Positions 1 through 8,057 of a DNA stretch of 64,000 bases are shown here, one piece after another; positions within the stretch are counted from its first letter, which is position 1, and the number at the start of each line of letters is the position of its first letter. This DNA is from an uncultured Lachnospiraceae bacterium (GTDB taxonomy: Bacteria; Bacillota; Clostridia; Lachnospirales; Lachnospiraceae): the NCBI GenBank assembly GCA_910578175.1, contig CAJTPF010000003.1, positions 1 through 64,000 of the forward strand, read 5' to 3'. The notes under the pieces are model-generated. The model did not search any database, was not told the origin of the DNA, and worked only from the letters and a program-made list of their open reading frames with translations. Made by a program: the position numbers and the translations under genes.

Positions 1-27
1 AGTGGCAGATATCTCAGTCCGTACTTT

Positions 28-288
28 TTATTGAACATTTATCTTCCTCCGTAGTCCTCCAAAAACTTCCTCATGACTCATCCGTGTATCGTTTTCCGCC
101 GCAAACCTATCTGCCTTATCTAATGCAGCCTCCACACCATCCGTCAACTTTGAATATTCTTCAAGACTAAGCACCACCATTGCTCCATATCCGTTTTTTG
201 TTAAATATACCGGTTCACCCGCATTTACAATTTTCTCAATATCAGGAAATTTATTTCTTAAATCTGAAACTGGTCTAATTTGCAACAT
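28..288 (-). CDS. Phd/YefM-type antitoxin
   Basis: An 86-residue protein matching the Phd/YefM antitoxin family. Its N-terminal half (RPVSDLRNKFPDIEKIV, then EPVYLTKNGYGAMVV) is the usual DNA-binding fold, which lets such antitoxins repress their own operon. The C-terminal tail is charged, as expected of the part that wraps the toxin. A clear AAGGAG sits just before the ATG. In this family the toxin usually follows the antitoxin; on this strand that would lie before position 28, so it is outside the window and its type is unknown. Confidence 0.85.
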   Translation of the reverse strand: MLQIRPVSDLRNKFPDIEKIVNAGEPVYLTKNGYGAMVVLSLEEYSKLTDGVEAALDKADRFAAENDTRMSHEEVFGGLRRKINVQ

Positions 289-794
289 AAGTGTTCACTC
301 CTTATCAATATTCTATCTTAATTTTATCACTATTTATATTTTACCCTACAATCTCAAAAAAAACAACCAACACTGTTAAAAATTTTTCTTCATTAGCTCT
401 ATGTACTATTCCAAAAGCATAATAAGTTGATTTCAGATAAATGGCAGTTTTCCTGCTATGGTGAAAACTGCCATCTTGTAAACTGATTTATTTAGTTATG
501 AGCAATGTCATTTCAAGGCTCTTTCAAAAATGGTGTAGTAGTGGTGCAGTAAGCGCCTCATTGAGCCGTACAATCATTGATTTTATGGGTTTTTTGGGAT
601 TCTTCAAGATACTGCCGTGACATACAAAAAGTAATTTTATTATAAATTTAAACTCCTTTAATTATAGTTTTTTACATACATCTTTCATATTCATTTGATG
701 GAAACCGGATAATCATGTATTATAGCATATGCTTTTAACCGGATTTATTTGCATATACCCTATAATACCGTGTTTTGGTATCCTCTCTCATAAA
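289..794. other. Non-coding gap with one 12-bp inverted repeat
   Basis: About 500 bases without a convincing gene. Positions 441-452 and 463-474 form a perfect 12-bp inverted repeat around a 10-base loop, but no run of T follows on either strand, so it is not a textbook terminator. The rest is AT-rich and has stop codons in all frames. The stretch 500-620 looks like decayed sequence but cannot be assigned. Confidence 0.4.
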
Positions 795-1286
795 TCACCT
801 GTTTTTTTCATCCGTAACAATATGTTCAATGCCTATATGCTCTTTGCTTAAATACTCCTTCATAAAACCAGGAAATGCTTTATACTTATCTAAATCCTTG
901 ATAGGCAGCCAATACATATTTTCTTTAACTCCAAATGTTGTGCTATTACTATTAAGTTCCTGCGAACCTCTGGACTTCATCAAAAAGTATAAACAGATTT
1001 CATGACAATCTAATCCGGCTAAAGTTCCTTTATTCTCATCAAAAAAGTTTTCATGAATCACAGCCAAATGGTCAATTTCATATTCAACCCCTGTCTCCTC
1101 AAAAACTTCTCTTTTAACAGCATCTTCAGCAGTTTCCCCCATATGTACACCGCCACCAATCGAATAATAATAGTCTTCTAATTCATTGCCTGCAAACAGA
1201 ACACAACCATTTTCAATTATAATTGCTGCCGCCCGATACCTAAACCAGTTATTTTCTTTTGTAAAACCACAATCGTATTTCTTCAT
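795..1286 (-). CDS. Nudix hydrolase
   Basis: A 163-residue protein with a complete Nudix box (G-x5-E-x7-REVFEETGV) starting near residue 45. The REVFEE segment supplies the metal-binding glutamates. Family members cleave nucleoside diphosphates linked to another group; the substrate cannot be read from the sequence. The order of strands before the box (RAAAIIIENGCVLFAG, YYSIGGGVHMGE) is standard. The gene stands 31 bases downstream of the flavodoxin-like gene and may share its transcript. Confidence 0.88.
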   Translation of the reverse strand: MKKYDCGFTKENNWFRYRAAAIIIENGCVLFAGNELEDYYYSIGGGVHMGETAEDAVKREVFEETGVEYEIDHLAVIHENFFDENKGTLAGLDCHEICLYFLMKSRGSQELNSNSTTFGVKENMYWLPIKDLDKYKAFPGFMKEYLSKEHIGIEHIVTDEKNR

Positions 1287-1316
1287 TATGACCTCCTTTA
1301 CTTGATAAAACGGATT

Positions 1317-1865
1317 TTATGAGTTTTGAATCATATCACAAAATACTTTGATTTCGTCTTTTCTATTTACTAGGTTCTCTTTATATTCAATTCCACATAA
1401 TCCAAATGTTCCGCAAGATTCAATTTCCAAATGTCCATGAAAATGCTCTATGCTACTAATAATTCTCTCGCATTCCGGCATACCCGGACCCGTTCTTAAT
1501 GCAATTGTATACCCCTTTTTACCGCATTTAAGTTTTGCATGTGGTTCGTGTGTATTGCACCAAGGGGTGCATCTATCAATAAATACTTTGAACTGCCCAG
1601 GAATATCTGCCCAATAAGAAGGCGAAACCGATACGATACGATCTGCCCAATTATATATATCCATCAGCTTATCTACATCATCTTTTTGGAAGCATTTTGC
1701 TGTTTCGTGACACTTTCTACATCCCTTACACGGTTTTATATCATAATCATCTATGCAAGTGGTTTTAACTACATTTCCATCTTCAACATACTCTTTTACA
1801 AGCTTTACTATTTCTGCAGTAGTCCCATTTCTAACTGGACTGCAGTTTATAATCAATATATTCAT
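1317..1865 (-). CDS. Flavodoxin-like NAD(P)H-dependent oxidoreductase
   Basis: A 182-residue flavodoxin-fold protein. The N-terminus MNILIINCSPVRNGTTAEI is the phosphate-binding loop for FMN seen in NADPH-dependent FMN reductases. A cysteine group CKGCRKCHETAKC near residues 46-58 resembles the Fe-S or disulfide segment of iron-sulfur flavoproteins and multimeric flavodoxins. SPSYWADIPGQFKVFIDR is the usual flavin-contact segment. It probably reduces a small molecule or passes electrons; no substrate can be named. Confidence 0.85.
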   Translation of the reverse strand: MNILIINCSPVRNGTTAEIVKLVKEYVEDGNVVKTTCIDDYDIKPCKGCRKCHETAKCFQKDDVDKLMDIYNWADRIVSVSPSYWADIPGQFKVFIDRCTPWCNTHEPHAKLKCGKKGYTIALRTGPGMPECERIISSIEHFHGHLEIESCGTFGLCGIEYKENLVNRKDEIKVFCDMIQNS

Positions 1866-1970
1866 GCCTGTTCCTCCATTGGCGTAAAAATAAGATTTAT
1901 TTATAACTTCCTAATCGGGTATCTAATAACTGTTCTTTAAAATAAAGATAACGCTTCCTTTTCTACCTCA

Positions 1971-2615
1971 TCATCTCTTTCTACGCCGCTTCTTGTAATC
2001 TGCGTCAATCTTCTTTTTCCAATCGCCAGACAACGGTGTTGCACACGTTCTTACACTGGTAATTGCCTCGCTGATAACCTTATAATTGAGTGCAGTTCCA
2101 ACCTCATCACAATGATAATTGACGGCCATAGATTCATCAATGCCAAATCTTTTAGCTTCTGCTGCCGCATCGATATTGGCTCCAAAAAAAAGGAACTCCC
2201 AACCATAACGCTCTTTCTGGCGTTCAATCATGTGGCGCACCTTATCGTAGGTGTAACAATGGCTGGCATTCTCCATACCATCGGTAGTGATGATAAAAAG
2301 GGTCTTTTCCGGCACATCTTCCTTGCGGGCATATTTATGAACATTCCCGATGTGATGGATCGCACCACCAACAGCGTCCAGAAGTGCAGTGCAGCCGCGG
2401 ACAAAATATTCCTTATCGGTAAGGTTTGGTACATCAGCTATGTCAACACGGTCATGAACAACTTCTGTTTCGTCGTCAAACAGCACAGTCGATACTACGG
2501 CATCGCCCGGTTCCTTACGCTGCTTTTCCAACATGGAGTTGAAACCTCCGATGGTGTCCTTTTCCAGTCCCGACATGGAACCACTGCGATCTAAGATAAA
2601 TACAAGTTCAGTCAT
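1971..2615 (-). CDS. von Willebrand factor A domain protein
   Basis: A 214-residue, single-domain vWA protein with an intact metal-ion-dependent adhesion site: DRSGSMS near residues 9-15 (the DxSxS motif), a conserved Thr in GCTALLDAVG, and an Asp in TTDGMENAS. There is no signal peptide or membrane segment, so it should be cytoplasmic, where such proteins bind protein partners through a divalent metal. It follows the macro-domain gene by about 80 bases, with a 17-bp dyad and a TATAAT box in between, so it may have its own regulated promoter. Its function is unknown. Confidence 0.85.
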   Translation of the reverse strand: MTELVFILDRSGSMSGLEKDTIGGFNSMLEKQRKEPGDAVVSTVLFDDETEVVHDRVDIADVPNLTDKEYFVRGCTALLDAVGGAIHHIGNVHKYARKEDVPEKTLFIITTDGMENASHCYTYDKVRHMIERQKERYGWEFLFFGANIDAAAEAKRFGIDESMAVNYHCDEVGTALNYKVISEAITSVRTCATPLSGDWKKKIDADYKKRRRKR

Positions 2616-2648
2616 TTTGAAATCCTCCTGTTTTCTATTGTGATTTCA

Positions 2649-2691
2649 TTATACGGAAAACAGGAGAATGAATGGTCGCATGATATGCGAC
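2649..2691 (-). promoter_or_regulatory. Dyad and -10 element upstream of the vWA gene
   Basis: Positions 2675-2691 are a perfect inverted repeat with 7-bp arms (GTCGCAT / ATGCGAC) around three bases. On the minus strand a TATAAT lies at 2654-2649, placing the dyad where a -35 box would be. This looks like an operator. A T-run flanks the dyad only on the plus side, where no plus-strand gene precedes it, so a terminator is less likely. Confidence 0.5.
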
Positions 2692-2695
2692 ATTT

Positions 2696-3682
2696 TTATG
2701 CGCCGATAAGCGGCTGGTCAAACGCAAACAGAACCTCATTCAATTCAAAAACATTGTAATTTCTGTTCACAAGAAAATACTCTACAATCACATCAAATTT
2801 ACTGCTGTGTGAGAGGGCAAACCCGGCTCGGCCGATAAAATCCTTTGTTTCATCTACATCCAGTTCCAGTGCAAAGGCGAAAGCCAGTGCCGTTGTTTTG
2901 GAAGGCTTATAATCCATATTGTTCCGGATTTTTGAGAACAGCCTTCTATCCACATTAGCCTTTTTATAAATTTCAGAGTCTTTTTTTCCGGTACGGTCAA
3001 TAAGCTGCAGAAGCGTCTCGGAAAAACCTGCATCCAAATCTTTCAGCAGCTGCCCCCAATCATCAGAGTTCATTGTAACTGCTGTGCCAACAGACATATG
3101 GAGGCAGTGTTCCAATGCCCGGGCCGGACAAATATCCTCATGGATTCGGTTGCTGCATATATAATTTTCATCAATGTAGCTGCTAACAGACTTAAACAGC
3201 TTCTCCGACAACGCAAAGGCTTCTTTACCAAACACAACCAAGTAAATCTGCATCTCGTTTTCCAAAAGGAACGTGCTAATTTCACGGACGGCTATTTGCA
3301 GAGCAAGAGGCTTCGGAAACCCATAATTGCCCGTGGCTATCAAAGGGAATGCGATGGACCCACACTCATGCTCTTTAGCCAAGGACAAGGACTTCCGATA
3401 GCATGAAGTCAAAATCTGCTCCTCTCCGTGATTGCCATCCTCCCAAACGGGACCTGCCGTATGAATAACATACCTGGCATCCAATCCAAAGCCTGGTGTG
3501 ATAACTGCATCCCCGAACTCAATGCGTCCTATTTTCTTTCGAGCCACAAGCAGTTCATGTCCAGCTTTCTTATGTATCCCACTGTCAACGCCGGAACCAA
3601 TGACAGGGTTAGGATCCGCAGTGTTCACCACTGCATCCACTTGCATATTTACAATATCATTTCGGACTATTTCAAAAGGCAT
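2696..3682 (-). CDS. Macro-domain protein with C-terminal HTH-like domain
   Basis: A protein of about 328 residues. Residues 1-165 are a macro domain: IVRNDIVNMQVDAVVNTADP, then GSGVDSGIHKKAG and PLIATGNYGFP, the loops that bind ADP-ribose. Family members remove ADP-ribose from proteins, nucleic acids or O-acetyl-ADP-ribose. After a linker, residues from about 230 (KKDSEIYKKANVDRRLFSKI) resemble a phage-repressor type helix-turn-helix. The ATG at 3682 has AGGAG seven bases upstream and is preferred over the in-frame TTG at 3688. The fusion suggests an ADP-ribose-sensing regulator; that is inference. Confidence 0.85.
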   Translation of the reverse strand: MPFEIVRNDIVNMQVDAVVNTADPNPVIGSGVDSGIHKKAGHELLVARKKIGRIEFGDAVITPGFGLDARYVIHTAGPVWEDGNHGEEQILTSCYRKSLSLAKEHECGSIAFPLIATGNYGFPKPLALQIAVREISTFLLENEMQIYLVVFGKEAFALSEKLFKSVSSYIDENYICSNRIHEDICPARALEHCLHMSVGTAVTMNSDDWGQLLKDLDAGFSETLLQLIDRTGKKDSEIYKKANVDRRLFSKIRNNMDYKPSKTTALAFAFALELDVDETKDFIGRAGFALSHSSKFDVIVEYFLVNRNYNVFELNEVLFAFDQPLIGA

Positions 3683-3776
3683 AAGCAATCTCCTAATTTA
3701 TCCCCCACATTTCAAATCGGTCAGTTCAATATCGATACTCTCTGATAATCATTTCAAATTTTTTCCTCCATCGGCA

Positions 3777-4298
3777 TCATGGCTTCTCCAAATCAATGTT
3801 TATTTCGTATTTATCATCGATCAGCACATAATTTACACCATACTTTTGAGCAAGTTCTAAAAACTTTGCGTTATCTTCTAAAACATTTTCCATAGTACAC
3901 CATTCATCATCCAGACGGTTTTCTATGGCACCCGCATATCTTTTTATGCTTGTAAAATGATTTTTTATATAATCTCTACTCATTACAAGGCAATAATATT
4001 TTATATGTTCAAGGTATTCCTTTTCAAATCCCTTTGACCATTCAAAAGGAATATAACACCCTTCAATCATAAGGTTCTGCTTATTCTCAATGGCGGTTTT
4101 AATCATTTCACGAACAATGGGCCACAAATAATCTGTAAGTTCATTATCATCTTCAGGTGTAAGTTTCGTGTAACCGCTTCGAATCAAACCCATTTTCAAA
4201 TGGTCTATGGATAAATATGGATATTTATATCTTTCAAGCAATTTTTGAGCAAGCACCGTTTTACCCGTGTGCGAAGCACCCGTTATCAAAACAATCAT
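3777..4298 (-). CDS. P-loop kinase-like NTPase
   Basis: A 173-residue protein with a Walker A motif at the very N-terminus (GASHTGKT). DNELTDYLWPIV and NLMIEGCYIPFEW follow, where small-molecule kinases of the adenylate kinase/Zeta/AAA_33 group place their substrate-binding region. MSRDYIKNHFTSIKRYAG could be the lid with its arginines. The acceptor is unknown. Similar stand-alone kinases occur in accessory regions and sometimes modify antibiotics or nucleotides. Confidence 0.75.
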   Translation of the reverse strand: MIVLITGASHTGKTVLAQKLLERYKYPYLSIDHLKMGLIRSGYTKLTPEDDNELTDYLWPIVREMIKTAIENKQNLMIEGCYIPFEWSKGFEKEYLEHIKYYCLVMSRDYIKNHFTSIKRYAGAIENRLDDEWCTMENVLEDNAKFLELAQKYGVNYVLIDDKYEINIDLEKP

Positions 4299-4326
4299 AT
4301 ATTCTTCTCCAAGCTATTAGTTATCT

Positions 4327-4520
4327 TCACACATAATTTAAATCAGTCATTCCGTTATATGAACATATATCAAGCAATTTCAGCTTAATCTCCTGTTCTG
4401 CGTTTTCAAAAAGCCGAACACCAGAACCTAAAAGCGTAGGAATGACTGTAATGTGATAGCGGTCGATCAAATCCTGGTTTACTAACTGCTGAACAAGTTT
4501 AATCCTTTCTTGTGATAAAG
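4327..4520 (-). pseudogene. 3' fragment of a RibD/DHFR-family reductase
   Basis: Reading the minus strand to the TGA at 4329-4327 gives about 60 open residues that include LVNQDLIDRYHITVIPTLLG, then SGVRLFENAEQEIKLKLLD. This matches the last third of dihydrofolate-reductase-like proteins of the RibD C-terminal family (consensus ...LIDEYHIxxxPVxLGSGxxLF). The NADPH-binding first part and any start codon are absent, and the sequence just upstream is in another frame. It is therefore a truncated remnant. Confidence 0.7.
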
Positions 4521-4823
4521 TAAAGTTGTAAAAGCATCTCCAAAAAGACCAGCCGCTGCCAATGCAATAAATTTATCAATTCTTTCTTTTCAGTCAATAA
4601 TAACGTATACTTATCTCCTTCAATCGTATCCCCATTCTTTTATCCGTTTTTTCATATGTTTATTTTCCGTATGTTTAAATCCCTGTTGAGAAATTACATA
4701 CCTTCCTTCCTGATCGTTTATTGATGGATCACTGATTTTTATTGTAATATCTCTTTTGTCCTGTGAACAAACAGATACCACCTTATAGTCTCCTTTTGCT
4801 TACGTGACATATGTCACCCCGCC
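4521..4823 (-). pseudogene. Decayed coding sequence of unknown identity
   Basis: The minus strand holds protein-like stretches in different frames: GDYKVVSVCSQDKRDITIKI and onward to KRIKEWGYD then stop, IEGDKYTLLLTEKKELI, and a hydrophobic FIALAAAGLFGDAFTTLL. Joined by frameshifts they look like one disrupted gene whose end runs into the RibD-like fragment. The family is not recognised. Positions 4804-4817 are a perfect 14-bp palindrome (GTGACAT/ATGTCAC), possibly a leftover operator. Confidence 0.4.
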
Positions 4824-6074
4824 TCATACTTTATAAATATCTGCTATCAACGGCGGCAACGCCCCTTCATCCGTAAATATCACTCCCAGCTGCAGCTTTT
4901 CTGCGTTCAGTCTCATTGCCAGACTAGTCTGCAAAGCCACATCAGCCCTTACATCTTTAAATAACTCCCTTACGATTCCCATGGCATACCATCTGTTATA
5001 ATAAATGGCTAAATCCGTTATCAAAAACAAAACATCCGTTTTTATTTCTACATCATCTGATAATTTAAAGATCTTGGCACCACAGTCCGCTATAAGATCA
5101 ATATAACTAAACGGCCAGCCTCCCTGATTCCAATATTGGCATATACTTTTAACCAGTCCCTGCAATAGTTCGAGATTCGTATTTTCTAAATATCGGAAAG
5201 TTATTATACTGACATTCGAAAAAAAAGTCTCCGTTTTTTCTTTATCGTTACTTTCCAGAAGTTCTATCCCAAGATTTATAAGTTCGTCAATCCCTATCTG
5301 ATCCGATGACACTCTTAACAGAAGCTTGTCCAATTGCTGTGATGTACTTGCTCCCGTAATCAGATGATAGACATTATTAATAAATTTTTGCAACTCCGCG
5401 ATACTGTTAAAACGCTCTTCTTTCCTTTGCTTTGTACATTTGTCAATGATCATCCTTATACCGGAATTAATATTTTGATCAGACCTGTTATCCGTAACAA
5501 TATCCTCAATAATTTTACCCATTGCATAGATATCCGTCCGACAATCCACATCATGACTGTTTAATTCCTGCTCCGGGGAACAATACCGGTAAGTACCAAA
5601 ATTTCTTGTCTGTGTCATCGTAGATGAATCTGAACTTATCTGTATTCCCAGACCAAAATCCGTAATAGCAATATCCGTATCACTATTGTATAAAATATTA
5701 TCCGGCTTAAGATCTCTGTGAATCACGCCTTCAGAATGTAAATATTGAATTCCGGCTAATATCGAATTGATCACAGTCAGCTGTCTATTATAATCTTTAC
5801 TTAACCCCGATATCTCAGAAGATAAACAACTGCTATATAACGGCATAACGTAAAACATTTGCTCTCCCACCTGCCCGTGATCAATCAGCTTTACTATGTT
5901 CGGATGATTTAAACGGCTTAACAGGCGTACTTCTCTTTCGAACCTCTGAATACTGAATTCCGAATCATCTTTCAGCCACTTAGATGCATATTGGTTTCCA
6001 TTTTCATCTACACATTCATAAACCTGTCCGAACCCTCCCTCTTTACCGATCTGTTTTATACATTTGTATTTCAT
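4824..6074 (-). CDS. Hanks-type Ser/Thr protein kinase, soluble
   Basis: A kinase of about 416 residues. The catalytic domain fills residues 1-235: glycine loop GKEGGFGQVYE, ATP-binding Lys in YASKWL, catalytic loop HRDLKPDN, metal-binding DFG in ITDFGLG, and GTYRYCSPEQE, the activation/P+1 segment. The last 170 residues are helical, with no transmembrane segment and no PASTA repeats, so this is not the PrkC/StkP cell-wall sensor. The ATG at 6074 follows GAGGTGGGG and is preferred over the in-frame TTG at 6092. No cognate PP2C phosphatase gene is nearby. Confidence 0.88.
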   Translation of the reverse strand: MKYKCIKQIGKEGGFGQVYECVDENGNQYASKWLKDDSEFSIQRFEREVRLLSRLNHPNIVKLIDHGQVGEQMFYVMPLYSSCLSSEISGLSKDYNRQLTVINSILAGIQYLHSEGVIHRDLKPDNILYNSDTDIAITDFGLGIQISSDSSTMTQTRNFGTYRYCSPEQELNSHDVDCRTDIYAMGKIIEDIVTDNRSDQNINSGIRMIIDKCTKQRKEERFNSIAELQKFINNVYHLITGASTSQQLDKLLLRVSSDQIGIDELINLGIELLESNDKEKTETFFSNVSIITFRYLENTNLELLQGLVKSICQYWNQGGWPFSYIDLIADCGAKIFKLSDDVEIKTDVLFLITDLAIYYNRWYAMGIVRELFKDVRADVALQTSLAMRLNAEKLQLGVIFTDEGALPPLIADIYKV

Positions 6075-6157
6075 TTTCCCCACCTCATCCAATATTTTTT
6101 AATAATTTCATCGGCTTCATCAAGACCTAAAAAAGTATAACAAAAAAAGGCCGCCAA
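6071..6157 (-). CDS. Possible small ORF coupled to the Ser/Thr kinase
   Basis: An open frame directly upstream of the kinase ends in a TGA that overlaps the preferred kinase ATG as ATGA, an arrangement typical of translational coupling. From an internal ATG it would encode about 28 residues (MFGGLFCYTFLGLDEADEII and on); an upstream GTG would give about 45. The ribosome binding site is weak (AAAGG). It may be a real leader peptide or the tail of an older gene. Confidence 0.25.
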   Translation of the reverse strand: MAAFFCYTFLGLDEADEIIKKYWMRWGK

Positions 6158-6346
6158 ACATTCCGGTGAACCTTTCACATTCAAAATATCCTTGTTTCCC
6201 AGCCACCCTCTTCTGTCAATGCCTCATACTCTCTGTCTTTCCCTTTTCGTTCGCACTCTTCAAATATTATTTTGCATTATACCACATTTTTCCACCCATT
6301 TCAACAACCCATCCGCTTTTTACAAAAGATATTTCCTTTTCCTCCT
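6093..6346. other. Intergenic region with minus-strand promoter for the kinase
   Basis: No further gene is supported here. On the minus strand a TGTGGTATAATGC sequence near 6273-6285 is a good extended -10 element facing the kinase. The transcript would start about 190 bases before the kinase and include the small candidate ORF. Confidence 0.4.
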
Positions 6347-6387
6347 GTGACTACGTCACGGAATAACAAAACCGCACCCTGTATAAT
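6347..6387 (+). promoter_or_regulatory. Ferredoxin promoter with Crp/Fnr-like dyad
   Basis: A TATAAT -10 box lies at 6382-6387, with no recognisable -35 box. Instead, the dyad GTGAC-TAC-GTCAC occupies 6347-6359, centred about 41 bases before the expected transcription start near 6394. That is the class II position used by Crp/Fnr-type activators, and the gene for such a regulator lies convergent to this operon. Confidence 0.5.
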
Positions 6388-6412
6388 GATCCAAAACAGG
6401 AGGCGATTTATT

Positions 6413-6610
6413 ATGTTAAAACGAAAAGCTGTTGTCAGCACAAAGGATTGTGTAGCCTGCGGCTGCTGCGTGAAAGTCTGTCCGAGAAACGCAATAACCG
6501 TTCCCAAAGGCATATATGCAGAAATCAATAAGACCCAATGCGTGGGCTGCGGAAAATGTGCGAAAGAATGTCCGGCAGGAATTATTACACTGGAGGTGGA
6601 AGAACGTTGA
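6413..6610 (+). CDS. 2[4Fe-4S] ferredoxin
   Basis: A 65-residue protein with two classic cluster-binding motifs, CVACGCCVKVCP and CVGCGKCAKECP. It should carry two [4Fe-4S] clusters and act as a small cytoplasmic electron carrier. The start ATG is set by AGGAGG about 8 bases upstream. Its stop overlaps the TTG start of the next gene (TTGA), so the two are translated together and the ferredoxin probably serves the membrane protein. Confidence 0.92.
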   Translation: MLKRKAVVSTKDCVACGCCVKVCPRNAITVPKGIYAEINKTQCVGCGKCAKECPAGIITLEVEER

Positions 6611-7206
6611 AACAAACTAAAAAATGGTATGACTATCTTTGGATATTTTCACTAACCTACCTGATTCTGGGATTTTTTAATATCCTGTTTGCCTGGCTTG
6701 GACTCCTTTGCTTCTTTATACCGCTGATCATATCCGTTGTCAAAGGAAATAAAGCCTATTGCAATAAATACTGCGGCAGAGGACAGCTGTTTTCCCTGAT
6801 CGGCGGCAAGTTTGGACTGTCCCGGAAAAAAGATATTCCAAAATGGATGCGCTCAAAATATTTCAGATATGGTTTTCTGATATTTTTCTTTGCCATGTTC
6901 TTTCTTATGCTGTGGAACACATATCTGGTATTTGCCGGAACAAGCGATTTGAAAATGGCGGTAACGCTGCTCTGGACATTCAAAGTTCCCTGGCACCAGG
7001 CCTATCACGGTACTTTGTTTTCTTACGGAGTCGCCCAGTTTGCCTTTGGGTTCTACAGCGTAATGCTGACCTCCACGATCCTCGGCCTGCTTACGATGCT
7101 TCTGTTTAAACCCCGTTCCTGGTGCGTATATTGTCCTATGGGAACCATGACCCAGCTTATTTGCAAAGCAAAAAACGGGGCCGCTGCCCGAAAGACTGAA
7201 AAATAG
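6607..7206 (+). CDS. Membrane-bound Fe-S protein, NapH/NosR-like
   Basis: A 199-residue integral membrane protein with about four membrane spans (for example WIFSLTYLILGFFNILFAWL and FLIFFFAMFFLMLWNTYLVF). Two cysteine motifs stand outside the spans: CNKYCGRGQLF near residue 55 and CVYCPMGTMTQ near residue 175. They resemble polyferredoxin-type membrane proteins of the NapH/NosR/CcoG type but carry fewer cysteines. It starts at a TTG with GGAGGTGG seven bases upstream. It probably moves electrons between the ferredoxin and a membrane or outer acceptor; the partner is unknown. Confidence 0.8.
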   Translation: MKQTKKWYDYLWIFSLTYLILGFFNILFAWLGLLCFFIPLIISVVKGNKAYCNKYCGRGQLFSLIGGKFGLSRKKDIPKWMRSKYFRYGFLIFFFAMFFLMLWNTYLVFAGTSDLKMAVTLLWTFKVPWHQAYHGTLFSYGVAQFAFGFYSVMLTSTILGLLTMLLFKPRSWCVYCPMGTMTQLICKAKNGAAARKTEK

Positions 7207-7242
7207 CGGGATAAATAAAGCAAAGAACAAAAAATGTTCACC

Positions 7243-7917
7243 TCAAAGCGTTAACTCCCGGAGCCGCTTCTTATCTAGGATTTCAATGCCGCCACGGGAT
7301 ACCTTAACGATTCCTTCATTTGAAAAATATTTCAGCATACGTGAGACCACTTCGCGGGCAGATCCCATATACCGGGCAATCTGTTCGTGGGTCAGCGTGA
7401 TCGTATCCGAGCCAAGGCGGGCCGATTCGTCAGAAAGGAAAATGGCCAGCCGTTTGTCCATACTCATAAATAAAATCTGCTGCATCACCCACATCACATC
7501 CGAAAAACGGCTGACTGCTGCCTGAAGGGAAAAAATTTTAATATCCGGATTCCGCTCGGACACCGCCGCAAATGCCGGACCGCTGATCACAAAGCAGGAA
7601 CTGTCTTCCTCCGCATCGATAAACACATCAAAAGTAATGGTCTGAAGTACACAGGAAGCGGACAACATACACATATCACCTTTATGCAGACGGTAAAGAG
7701 TAATGTCTTTGCCCTCGTCAGACATCATATACAGCCGGAGACTGCCGGCACAGACAAAAATCACACCGGAACACTCATTGCCGTCATGGATATGGGTTCC
7801 TTTTGAATATTTCATTGAGTAAGAATTCTGACAGATAAGATCCCTGTCAGTCTTTGATATCTTTTCCCAGAAAGGAAATATATCTTTATAAACCGGTTCA
7901 AAAATATTTTTTTCCAT
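7243..7917 (-). CDS. Crp/Fnr family transcriptional regulator
   Basis: A 224-residue protein with an N-terminal cyclic-nucleotide-binding type beta-barrel (YSKGTHIHDGNECSGVIFV, RLYMMSDEGKDITLYRL) and a C-terminal winged helix (THEQIARYMGSAREVVSRML). Members sense redox state, oxygen, NO or metabolites. There is no obvious N-terminal Fe-S cysteine cluster as in Fnr, so the signal is unclear. It is convergent with the ferredoxin operon and divergent from blaI. The dyad at the ferredoxin promoter is its most likely local target. Confidence 0.9.
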   Translation of the reverse strand: MEKNIFEPVYKDIFPFWEKISKTDRDLICQNSYSMKYSKGTHIHDGNECSGVIFVCAGSLRLYMMSDEGKDITLYRLHKGDMCMLSASCVLQTITFDVFIDAEEDSSCFVISGPAFAAVSERNPDIKIFSLQAAVSRFSDVMWVMQQILFMSMDKRLAIFLSDESARLGSDTITLTHEQIARYMGSAREVVSRMLKYFSNEGIVKVSRGGIEILDKKRLRELTL

Positions 7918-8013
7918 ATTATTACCTCTTTAAAAAATCACTATCCATATAATAGCACATTTAAACCACAATTTCCTCTGCTTTTTTATATATATTACCC
8001 GGCGGACGACCTG

Positions 8014-8053
8014 ATGTCATTTTATTGACATTACCAGCAGAATATCTTATAAT
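8014..8053 (+). promoter_or_regulatory. blaI-blaR1 promoter with inverted repeat at -35
   Basis: TTGACA at 8025-8030 and TATAAT at 8048-8053 are separated by exactly 17 bases, a consensus vegetative promoter. An inverted repeat ATGTCA-N6-TGACAT (8014-8031) overlaps the -35 box and could bind a further regulator, perhaps the divergently encoded Crp/Fnr protein. Confidence 0.75.
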
Positions 8054-8057
8054 ATTT

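Noticed and set aside
500..620. Possible remnant of an integrase or attachment site
   Set aside because: A few residues on the minus strand looked recombinase-like, but there is no motif, no flanking direct repeat and no tRNA gene, so it cannot be supported.
2112..3745. Plus-strand open frames opposite the vWA and macro genes
   Set aside because: They run antisense to genes with complete motifs, and none has a convincing ribosome binding site or domain.
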